DNA from: Bin5 sp022821545
Lineage (GTDB): Bacteria > Chloroflexota > Anaerolineae > Caldilineales > Caldilineaceae
Assembly: GCA_963664085.2 (NCBI GenBank)
Contig: CAXXLO010000002.1
Location: 1,426,001-1,490,000 of the forward strand
DNA length: 64,000 nt
Reading direction: 5' to 3'
Positions 1 through 7,130 of this stretch are shown piece by piece (the stretch's first letter is position 1; every line of letters starts with the position of its first letter). The notes beneath the pieces were generated by a model, which worked only from the letters and a program-made list of their open reading frames with translations, had not been told where the DNA came from and did not search any database. A program made the translations under genes and the position numbers.

Positions 1-2
1 TG

Positions 3-320
3 TTTTCTGAAAAAGGTTTTAAGAAGTTGATGTTGCCGTATCAGGCTGAAGTATTGCTGATTACCGCAGATGATGGCATTCGGGCAAAGCTGACAGTCCC
101 TCAATTTCCGCTTACAGCCGCTGGCAGGCAACTCTACGGTGTTGTTCAATGCACAGTGCAAATGGCGTACTTGCACGATTTTGCCAATTTTCTCCACCTG
201 GAAGGGTGCCAATTAACGCTCCTTCATGGTGCAAGGATGTCCCCCGGCGGCAACCTCGAATACGTCAGCAGCACTCCAATAGAACCAAGACCTATACAGC
301 CAGGCACGAGATTAAGATGA
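3..320 (+). CDS. Partial hypothetical protein, C-terminal part, runs in from the left edge
   Basis: The frame is open from the first complete codon of the window to a TGA at 318-320. A TTG at 27 and an ATG at 30 could start a 96-97 residue protein, but nothing stops the frame upstream, so it may be the end of a longer gene. The stop overlaps the ATG of the DUF1156 methylase as ATGA, the usual sign of translational coupling, and this is the main reason to believe the frame. The C-terminus is Pro/Gly-rich. I recognise no domain. Its position suggests a subunit of the methylase/DUF499 system, which is inference only. Confidence 0.45.
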   Translation, partial: FSEKGFKKLMLPYQAEVLLITADDGIRAKLTVPQFPLTAAGRQLYGVVQCTVQMAYLHDFANFLHLEGCQLTLLHGARMSPGGNLEYVSSTPIEPRPIQPGTRLR

Positions 321-3300
321 TGACAGACAAACGCCTCATCGAAGTCGCCTTCCCTCTCAAACAAACCTCCCTCGACTCCGTGCATGAAAAAAACGTGCGG
401 CATGGGCATATTTCTACGTTGCACATCTGGCCGGCGCGTAGGCCCCTGGCTGCTTCGCGCGCGGCACTGATCGCGACGCTGCTGCCGGACCCGGGCGACC
501 CTGATAAGCGCAGGGAGATCCTGGAGCGGATGGCGGGACGCGTGAGTCAAAAAACCGAGCAACGGCGGGTCAACGGGCGTCAAGTCGAAAAGGTGAAGGA
601 GGAGACCGTCGGCGGCATCCTCCACTGGGGGCGGGAGAACGAGCCCGATTTGCAGTGGTTCCGCGACGAGATCCGCAAAGCCTACGGCGGACGCGCCCCC
701 AAGGTGCTGGACCCGTTCGCCGGCGGCGGCGCCATCCCGCTTGAGGCCATGCGCCTGGGCTGCGAAGTCACCGCCATGGACATCAACCCGGTCGCCTGGT
801 TCATCCTTAAATGCACGCTCGAATACCCGCAGAAGCTGGCCGGGCAGACCCGGCCGCTGCCGGCGTTCGCGCTGCGCGATGGCGAGTACATGGAGAGTTT
901 CCTCAAGGCCAAGGGATTTAAGGGCGCGTCGCTGCGGACCATGCTGGAGCGGCTCGGACATGGGGAGGGCGAGACGCAACTGAACTACCTGGGCCAGGAG
1001 GAGCCGGTTTTCGAGGCCGATCTCGCCTGGCAGGTGCGGGCCTGGGGGCGCTGGGTGCTGGCGAGGGCGCGCAAGCAGCTGGCCGCCTACTATCCGACCT
1101 ACGCCGAATTCGTGCCGCCGGCGCCCGACGGCGAAGACAGCAGCCCGCCCCCCATGCAACTGCTGGAAGTTGACGCAGAGGGCGTAGCGCAACTCGACCC
1201 GCTCAACGCCGCTTTCGACGCCGACTATCTCAAGGACCCGCGCAACCCGCGCTGGATCGCCAAGCCTACGGTCGCCTACCTGTGGGCGCGAACCGTGACC
1301 TGCAAACAGTGCCGCGCTACGCTGCCCCTGCTTAAGACGCGCTGGCTGTGCAAGAAGGAGCGCAAGCGCGTGCTCCTGACGATGGAGCCGGACGCCGGCG
1401 GGACCGGTGTCGTCTTCGGGGTGGAGGCGGACGCGCCGCGCGTCGGCGGCAACGCGGCGCAGCGCCGCGAACACGACAGGCGCGTCGGTGGGGGCACAAT
1501 GTCGCGTACCGGGGCTGCCTGTCCCTGCTGCGGCGTCATTATGACGATGGAGGATATCCGCCTGGAGGGCCGGGCGGGGCGGCTGGGCGCGGTGATGACG
1601 GCGGTTGTGGTGGATGGGCAGGAGGGAAAGGAGTACCGGCTGCCGACGGAGTACGAGCGCGAAGTGGCGGATGTGACAGAAAAGGAGCTGGAGGCGTTGT
1701 ACGCCGACATTCCGTTTGGGCTTCCGGAAGAACCGCTGCCGAGCAAAGAAGCTCCAGGAATACGTGTTCCCCTTTACGGGCTTGACACGTGGCGCAAGCT
1801 GTTTACAAGCCGGCAACTGCTGGCACTTGGAGAGTTCGTTCGAGCGATACGTGATATGCCAAAGGAACTCGACGACTACCCGTGCGAATGGACAGAATCA
1901 ATTGTCTCAATGTGTTCACCAATAATCAGCCGCATGGCCGACCGAGGAAGTACGTTGGCAACATGGACTAACAATCCCGAAAAGATCAGAAGCACGTTTG
2001 CGCGTTTTGCACTGCCGATTACATGGGACTTCTCGGAGTTTGCTCCGCTCTCAAATACCACGGGAGGGTTTATCCAGTCGATAGATTGGGTATTCAAAGT
2101 TTGTGAACACCTGCAGCAAAGCGTTGATTCGGCCCGGAGCGGGAGTAGCGTCTGCGATTCAGCGATCTCTTGCCCGGCAGACGGCTTCGACCTGATTCTG
2201 ACAGACCCTCCTTACTATGATGCGATTCCCTATTCCGACCTGATGGACTTTTTCTATGTCTGGTTAAGGCGCACCATTCAGGGTCTATCTCCAGAAATTG
2301 AACTAACCTTCTCCAGAAGTCTCGGGCCAAAGTGGGACCACAGTTCGAATGATGGCGAGCTCATAGATGATGCCAGTCGGTTTGGCGGAGACGGACAACG
2401 TTCGAAAGAGAATTATGAAGATGGCATGGCGCGTACTTTCAAGTCTTGCCACACTGCACTGCAGAGGGATGGTCGGCTAGTTATCGTCTTCGCCAACAAA
2501 CAGCCGGATGCCTGGGAAACGCTGGTTGCCGCACTGATTCGATCAGGTTTTGTGGTTGATGGGTCATGGCCAATACAAACCGAGATGGGGAACCGCAATC
2601 GCGCGATTTCATCCGCCGCTCTGTCATCATCAGTATGGCTCGTCTGCAAAAAGCGCCAGCCAGCCCGTCCCGGCTGGGACAGCAGCGTACTGCAGGAAAT
2701 GCGCGAAAACATAACCCAACAGCTGCGCGACTTCTGGGACGCCGGCATTCGCGGGCCGGACTTCGTGTGGGCGGCGACCGGGCCGGCGCTGGAGGCGTTC
2801 AGCAAATACCCGGCCGTCAAGAAGGCAAACGACCCCGACCAGCTGATGAGCGTTTCGGAATTTCTGCGCGAGGTGCGGCGCATGGTCGTCGACTTCGTCG
2901 TCGGGCGCGTGCTGTCCCGCGACGGCGAGGAGGCGGTGACGGGGCTGGACGACGTCACCACCTACTACCTGCTGCACCGCAACGACTTCGGCACAGACGA
3001 GGCGCCGGTCGGCGGCTGTATCCTCTACGCGCTCTCCTGCAACCTCTCCGACGTCGCGCTGGTGAACCAGCACGACCTGCTGTCGAAGGGCAAAAAGCGC
3101 GGCGTCGGCGAAGCGGTTGAGGAGGACGGCAACGGGGGAGAAGGGGAAGAGAGCGGCGGCGGGGGCGGCGCCAAGGTCAAGCTGAAGGCCTGGAACCGGC
3201 GTACGGGCCGCAATCTGGGACTTGAAGGCGCGGGCGGGCGTCCCGTACCGCTGATCGACCAGGTACACAAGCTGATGCAGCTCTGGCGCGGCGGCGATCA

Positions 3301-3493
3301 GGGCAAGGTGAACAGTTACATTGACGAACGCGGGCTGCAGCGTAACGCGCTTTTTGCGCAGCTCCTGCAGGCCCTGATCGAACTGGCCGAAGCCGGCTCC
3401 GAAGAACGCTCGCTCCTGGAGGCCCTCAGCAACCATGTCAAAGCCCGAGATCATGTGCTCCCGACGCGCCAGGGCCGATTTGCTTTGGATTGA
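317..3493 (+). CDS. DUF1156 (COG1743-type) Zn-ribbon DNA adenine methylase
   Basis: Predicted SAM-dependent DNA methyltransferase of 1058 residues. The N-terminus has the DUF1156 signature (IEVAFPLK, then HIWPARRPLAASRA). SAM motif I is DPFAGGG at residues 132-138. The catalytic motif is TDPPYYD, with the Asp at residue 630, as in amino-methyltransferases. Between them lies a Zn-ribbon: CxxC at 329-332, Cys345, and CPCC at 402-405. ATG 317 is chosen because it overlaps the previous stop and begins the conserved region; a longer frame from 149 lacks support. A Gly/Glu-rich linker lies near residues 935-950. Codons from about 1750 to 2650 are clearly less GC-rich than the flanks. COG1743 methylases are known to co-occur with COG1483/DUF499 ATPases in defence islands, and a DUF499 gene lies 3.6 kb downstream. 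The family call is strong; the defence role is inferred. Confidence 0.92.
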   Translation: MMTDKRLIEVAFPLKQTSLDSVHEKNVRHGHISTLHIWPARRPLAASRAALIATLLPDPGDPDKRREILERMAGRVSQKTEQRRVNGRQVEKVKEETVGGILHWGRENEPDLQWFRDEIRKAYGGRAPKVLDPFAGGGAIPLEAMRLGCEVTAMDINPVAWFILKCTLEYPQKLAGQTRPLPAFALRDGEYMESFLKAKGFKGASLRTMLERLGHGEGETQLNYLGQEEPVFEADLAWQVRAWGRWVLARARKQLAAYYPTYAEFVPPAPDGEDSSPPPMQLLEVDAEGVAQLDPLNAAFDADYLKDPRNPRWIAKPTVAYLWARTVTCKQCRATLPLLKTRWLCKKERKRVLLTMEPDAGGTGVVFGVEADAPRVGGNAAQRREHDRRVGGGTMSRTGAACPCCGVIMTMEDIRLEGRAGRLGAVMTAVVVDGQEGKEYRLPTEYEREVADVTEKELEALYADIPFGLPEEPLPSKEAPGIRVPLYGLDTWRKLFTSRQLLALGEFVRAIRDMPKELDDYPCEWTESIVSMCSPIISRMADRGSTLATWTNNPEKIRSTFARFALPITWDFSEFAPLSNTTGGFIQSIDWVFKVCEHLQQSVDSARSGSSVCDSAISCPADGFDLILTDPPYYDAIPYSDLMDFFYVWLRRTIQGLSPEIELTFSRSLGPKWDHSSNDGELIDDASRFGGDGQRSKENYEDGMARTFKSCHTALQRDGRLVIVFANKQPDAWETLVAALIRSGFVVDGSWPIQTEMGNRNRAISSAALSSSVWLVCKKRQPARPGWDSSVLQEMRENITQQLRDFWDAGIRGPDFVWAATGPALEAFSKYPAVKKANDPDQLMSVSEFLREVRRMVVDFVVGRVLSRDGEEAVTGLDDVTTYYLLHRNDFGTDEAPVGGCILYALSCNLSDVALVNQHDLLSKGKKRGVGEAVEEDGNGGEGEESGGGGGAKVKLKAWNRRTGRNLGLEGAGGRPVPLIDQVHKLMQLWRGGDQGKVNSYIDERGLQRNALFAQLLQALIELAEAGSEERSLLEALSNHVKARDHVLPTRQGRFALD

Positions 3494-3504
3494 CTGGCAT
3501 TGCG

Positions 3505-3585
3505 TTTGCGCTGAGCCCCACGAGGGCCCCGGCGCCTGGCGCTCGTGGGCCCCGGGGCCATCCCCGGACCTTGGCGAAGCGCAAA
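3505..3585. other. Structured GC-rich spacer with pseudoknot potential
   Basis: An outer 8-bp inverted repeat, TTTGCGCT (3505-3512) with AGCGCAAA (3578-3585), encloses two interleaved perfect 8-bp repeats. These are CCCACGAG (3517-3524) with CTCGTGGG (3542-3549), and GGCCCCGG (3525-3532) with CCGGGGCC (3552-3559). The interleaving would allow an H-type pseudoknot. There is no T-tract, so a simple intrinsic terminator is unlikely. It sits between the methylase stop and the AAA ATPase start. Its function is unknown. Confidence 0.5.
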
Positions 3586-3650
3586 ACTGAGCGTTCACAC
3601 CACATGAGACGTGCTCCCTGCCCTACCGCGTAGCAAATAAGGACTGCAAA

Positions 3651-4931
3651 ATGGCCAAGATTCAGGGGTTCAGAGTCAGGAATTTCAAGGTGCTTAAGGA
3701 CGTGACCTTGGGTCGCCTGTGGGAGCGACAAGAAAACGAGACGCTCACCGATATGACGGCAGTCATCGGCAAGAACGGCGTCGGCAAGAGCGCACTGTTC
3801 GATGCGTTCGGGTTTCTGTTCGATGCCCTCAAGTCCGGCGTGGAATCGGCCTGCGATGCACGCGGGCGCGGCGGCTTTGGGAGGATACGGTCGCAAGGCG
3901 AAACCGGGCCTATCGAGTTTGAACTGTATTACAAGGAAGATGCGAACGCCCGGCCGCTCACCTACGAAGTGGCGATCGATGTGGATGAGTTCGGACGCCC
4001 TTATGTATTGCGAGAAGGGCTCTGGCAGAGGCCGACAGGAGTAAGCTACGAGCGCCCGGCTGTATATCTGATTTTCGGTGGCGGCAAAGGTTTTGTATTC
4101 ACCGGAGAAGAGGTAGGGATTGTAATCGACCCAAGCGAGGAGAAACTCGACTTTAAGACGCTGGTCGCGTTGAACATAGCGGAGGATTCGAGCGAGTCTG
4201 AGATCATCGAATTGGATGACCGGCGCAGGCTCGGCATAGCCGCGCTCGGCGCCTTGAAACAGCACCCGCGCATTGCCGCTTTCCGCCGCTTCATCGAGGG
4301 ATGGTATCTCAGCTATTTTACGCCGGACGCGGCGCGCAGCCTGCCGCTGGCCGGACCCCAACCGCATCTCAACATTCACGGCGACAACCTCGGCAACGTC
4401 GTGCAGTTCATGGAGCGCGAGCATCCGCAGCGCTTTGAGACGATTCTCCAAGGCATTGCCGAAAAGATACCCGGCATTGACCGGATCGACACCGAAAAGA
4501 CAAGTGACGGGCGCCTGCTGCTCCGGTTCAACGATCGAGGCTTTGAAGACCCTTTCTATGCCCAGCAGATGTCGGACGGGACGCTGAAGCTCTTCGCCTA
4601 TCTGTTGCTGCTTGAAGATCCGACGCCGCCTCCGTTCCTCTGCATTGAAGAGCCTGAGAACGGTCTCTATCACAAGCTGCTGGAGACGCTGGTCGACGAG
4701 TTCCGCGCGCACGCCAGCGGGCCCGGAGGCGGTTCGCAGGTCTTCGTCACGACGCATCAGCCCTATTTCGTGGACGCGCTCAACCCGGAGGAGGTCTGGA
4801 TCCTGGAGAAGGAGGCGGACGGTTTTTCGACCATCCACCGGGCCAGCGAAGATCCTCTCGTCAAGAATTTGGTCGAGGAGGGGTTGCCGCTGGGCGGCCT
4901 CTGGTACAGCGACTATCTTGACGCGAGGTGA
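3651..4931 (+). CDS. AAA family ATPase (RecF/OLD/SMC-like)
   Basis: Predicted ATPase of 426 residues. The N-terminus has the family's IxGFRVRNFKVLKDV strand, followed by a Walker A loop GKNGVGKS at residues 40-47. The C-terminal half has an ABC-like signature stretch (QMSDGTLKLFAYLLLL) directly before a Walker B CIEEPENGL near residue 336, then a switch region TTHQPYFVDAL near 367. This order is that of overcoming-lysogeny/RecF-like ATPases. The next gene, a DUF4276 TOPRIM-like protein, starts 4 nt after this stop. Such ATPase plus TOPRIM pairs include known abortive-infection and nuclease modules. It probably acts as the sensor or motor of that pair. The start has a clear AAGGA just upstream. 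Confidence 0.88.
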   Translation: MAKIQGFRVRNFKVLKDVTLGRLWERQENETLTDMTAVIGKNGVGKSALFDAFGFLFDALKSGVESACDARGRGGFGRIRSQGETGPIEFELYYKEDANARPLTYEVAIDVDEFGRPYVLREGLWQRPTGVSYERPAVYLIFGGGKGFVFTGEEVGIVIDPSEEKLDFKTLVALNIAEDSSESEIIELDDRRRLGIAALGALKQHPRIAAFRRFIEGWYLSYFTPDAARSLPLAGPQPHLNIHGDNLGNVVQFMEREHPQRFETILQGIAEKIPGIDRIDTEKTSDGRLLLRFNDRGFEDPFYAQQMSDGTLKLFAYLLLLEDPTPPPFLCIEEPENGLYHKLLETLVDEFRAHASGPGGGSQVFVTTHQPYFVDALNPEEVWILEKEADGFSTIHRASEDPLVKNLVEEGLPLGGLWYSDYLDAR

Positions 4932-4935
4932 GCGG

Positions 4936-5586
4936 ATGCACTTTGAAATCCTCGTCGAAGACCGATCTGGCCAGAAAGCGCTCGATATTCTGATCCCGAA
5001 GATCATCGGCGCGCAAGATACATTCCGAGTGATCGGTTACAGAGGAGTCGGCCGCATTCCCCAAAACCTCACGCCCAAAACGAATGCCGACCAACGCATT
5101 CTGCTCGACCAGCTTCCCAAGTTGTTCAGGGGGTATGGGCAGACATTCGCCGATTATCCCGCCAACTACCCGGCAGTGCTGTTCGTGGTCTGCGACCTGG
5201 ATGACAACTGTCTGAAAGCATTTCGCCAGGAGCTTTTCGCAGTCCTCCATGCGTGCAATCCTAGACCGGCCACCCGCTTCTGTATTGCTATCGAAGAAGG
5301 CGAAGCCTGGCTGCTTGGCGACATACCCGCGATCAAGGCGGCGTATCCGCAGGCCAAGGACGTTGTCTTGAACGGTTACGTCAATGATTCGATATGTGGT
5401 ACATGGAAGGTCCTGGCGGACGCTGTGTTCCCGGGCGGCTCCAAAGCGCTGGAGAGAAAGGGAGGGCAAGCGGTGGGAAGGGAGAAGTCGGTATGGGCGA
5501 CGAATATTCCCCCGCTGATGGACGTGGAGAACAACGCATCCCCCAGCTTCCGGTACTTTCGGGAGAAGTTGCGAGAGTTGATTTGA
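4936..5586 (+). CDS. DUF4276-family TOPRIM-like protein, partner of the AAA ATPase
   Basis: A 216-residue protein matching the DUF4276 pattern. It has an N-terminal Glu (LVED, Glu8), a CDLDDN acidic strand at residues 86-91, and an IEEGEAWLL motif at 119-127. Together these resemble the acidic residues of a TOPRIM nuclease centre. The start is ATG 4936, 4 nt after the ATPase stop with AGCGG in front. A longer frame from 4612 lies inside the ATPase gene and is rejected. By analogy with ATPase/TOPRIM effector pairs it is probably the nuclease or effector. Catalysis is inferred, not shown. Confidence 0.8.
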   Translation: MHFEILVEDRSGQKALDILIPKIIGAQDTFRVIGYRGVGRIPQNLTPKTNADQRILLDQLPKLFRGYGQTFADYPANYPAVLFVVCDLDDNCLKAFRQELFAVLHACNPRPATRFCIAIEEGEAWLLGDIPAIKAAYPQAKDVVLNGYVNDSICGTWKVLADAVFPGGSKALERKGGQAVGREKSVWATNIPPLMDVENNASPSFRYFREKLRELI

Positions 5587-6202
5587 GAGTGGTTTCTGAA
5601 ATCAAATTACGTAGATCGACCGGCGAGACAACTGTTTAGGAGTCGTTGACATTTCAATGGGGCAGGCCAGATCGGCGCAATCGAAAGCGGGAAAGTGAGG
5701 GATCATACGATATCTGGCCGTGCGCCAGGGGCCCAGCGCCCTATCGTTTCTTATGTAGATCCCAAACGGGTCCACGAGCTTGCAAGTATCAACAGAGTGA
5801 GTGAGACGCCTGCGATGTCAGACGGCAGCCCATGCGAAAACTCTTGGTTTCAAATTGAACGCACATGAATCCCCGTTTATCAGATAACTATTATATTGTT
5901 GCGGATAAGCGCTGTTCTGTCTCTTGAAAAATTTTTTCTCGCAAACGCTCGTAAACGCTCGTACGAGCGTTTACCTGTTCCCTACGAGTTCCCGTACGAG
6001 CGTCCGACCTGTGTTCAGGGAGCATCCAGCCCGGCTTTTCGTGCAGTTGCCCTGAAACTGTGTCTCTTCAGCCCATTTTAAAACCCCGCAATGCGCCCGC
6101 CGAAGGGCGGGGCCACGGGGCAAAGCCACCGAACGCAGCCGGAAGAGCTTGCCTTCTCGACACACCTTGAAAATATCAGCTAGTCTGATGATGAGGGCAC
6201 GG
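5587..6202. other. 616-bp gene-free stretch inside the defence island
   Basis: I see no convincing coding frame here. The stretch is AT-richer than its surroundings around 5860-5945. It holds the 24-bp palindrome (5951-5974, listed separately), a further GTACGAGCG half copy at 5994-6002, and a partial copy GCAAACGCTC at 5941-5950. The promoter of the wHTH-like gene is probably here, but no convincing -35/-10 pair stands out. Confidence 0.5.
5951..5974. repeat. Perfect 24-bp palindrome with flanking half copies
   Basis: The half-site GTAAACGCTCGT is followed directly by its exact reverse complement, so there is no loop. Half copies flank it: AAACGCTC at 5943-5950 and GTACGAGCG at 5994-6002. 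With no loop, a protein-binding site (operator, or recognition site of a DNA-acting complex) fits better than an RNA hairpin. The 13-mer CTCGTAAACGCTC that spans its left edge (5948-5960) recurs at 37034-37046. Confidence 0.85.
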
Positions 6203-6688
6203 ATGGGTGAACACAATTTTGAGAACGTAACCGAGGCGTTGAGAGGGAGCGGACTGCTCGATTTGATGTACCCGCAATATCGGATACTGCTTACGTGTAT
6301 GGCGGATATGGCAGACGCGTGCGGCGGCAGAGAGTTTCCGGCAACGCATACCCAAATTGCCAAGAGGTCGGGCGGCTACCGTCACGGAACCATGACGTCT
6401 GAACTCGTTGCCGAGCTGGTCTTCGATTTTATCAGACTGGGAATCGTGGAAGTGGTGTCGGCGAGTGGTCCTGTAACCTATCGAACGGGGATCGGAAAGA
6501 ATAAGTGGAGGCGAATTTCGAAAGACGAACGAACCACGTATCGTTTCGGCAGCTATGACCATTTTGTCAAAATGGCTGAGGAGATACGGGAAATGCAGGA
6601 TAATGATGACGCGCCTCTGTTGTCGCCCGTCGTCCCCCAAAGTGATGCAGTGCCCGGTATCCAACCCGAAGCAGCCAGACGTCAATAG
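6203..6688 (+). CDS. Putative winged-helix/HTH-type protein of the defence island
   Basis: A 161-residue protein of unknown family. Residues about 10-85 have the helical spacing of a winged-helix domain (LMYPQYRILLTCMADMAD, then THTQIAKRSGG, then a helix ending FIRLGIVEV), as in plasmid-type or MarR-like DNA-binding proteins. ATG 6203 is chosen because GAGGG lies 5 nt upstream; 6188 and 6191 are possible. The C-terminal 25 residues are Pro-rich and overlap the antisense gene at 6567-6878. It lies between the palindrome and the DUF499 gene, so it may be the island's regulator and the palindrome's reader. The fold call is tentative. Confidence 0.55.
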   Translation: MGEHNFENVTEALRGSGLLDLMYPQYRILLTCMADMADACGGREFPATHTQIAKRSGGYRHGTMTSELVAELVFDFIRLGIVEVVSASGPVTYRTGIGKNKWRRISKDERTTYRFGSYDHFVKMAEEIREMQDNDDAPLLSPVVPQSDAVPGIQPEAARRQ

Positions 6689-6878
6689 CGCCAGGGCGTT
6701 GCGCCCGCAGACGCTTTGCCGCCGCCCGAAGGTCGTCGGAGATGGTCCAACTTCCGCTGTCAACGTCGATGGCGACATATTCTCCGTGGTGGTCCGCCTC
6801 GACCTGCGGACGGATGTCCCGCTCATATATCTCGTCGCCTAAGCGGGCAGTCTCTTCGCGAGGCCGGCGTGTGGGCAT
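6567..6878 (-). CDS. Small conserved hypothetical protein (ERDIRPQVEADHHGEYVAID family)
   Basis: A 103-residue protein with a pattern I recognise from many small cyanobacterial and Chloroflexota proteins: an LGDEIYERDIR helix, the QVEADHHGEYVAIDVDSG strand region, and an ending with a Leu-rich strand and GGR. These proteins often lie beside aspartyl-protease or toxin-antitoxin-like genes. Their function is unknown to me. The start is taken at ATG 6878, where the conserved part begins; ATG 6926 is also in frame. About 18 residues after the usual GGR end are extra, and they read antisense through the 3' end of the wHTH-like gene, as if the original stop was lost. No partner gene is visible. Confidence 0.6.
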   Translation of the reverse strand: MPTRRPREETARLGDEIYERDIRPQVEADHHGEYVAIDVDSGSWTISDDLRAAAKRLRAQRPGAIDVWLLRVGYRALHHFGGRRATTEARHHYPAFPVSPQPF

Positions 6879-7130
6879 GGTGGTTTCTCTACCCTGGGCG
6901 GGCACCGTAGTCTCTGCGTCCCTCATGCGTCCCCCTTCAATGCGTGCTTCCGTACATGGAGCATTCTACCACTTGCGGGAGTGTGGGACAATGAAAGAAG
7001 GTTCGCACCGGGGAGGACAGCGTTCGGCCATGACTTACACTATAACGATCTCCTCAGGACAATAGGGAGGTTGGACGCCGAGAACAAACATGCCTTGGCT
7101 AGCCACGTTCACGACAACAGTGAGGAAAAG

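Noticed and set aside
224..1816. Long open frame on the minus strand opposite the methylase
   Set aside because: GC-rich codon shadow of the DUF1156 gene; Arg/His/Gln-rich product without motifs, no ribosome site.
3438..5006. 522-codon minus-strand frame opposite the AAA ATPase
   Set aside because: Antisense shadow. The + strand shows Walker motifs and coupled gene spacing; this frame has no domain.
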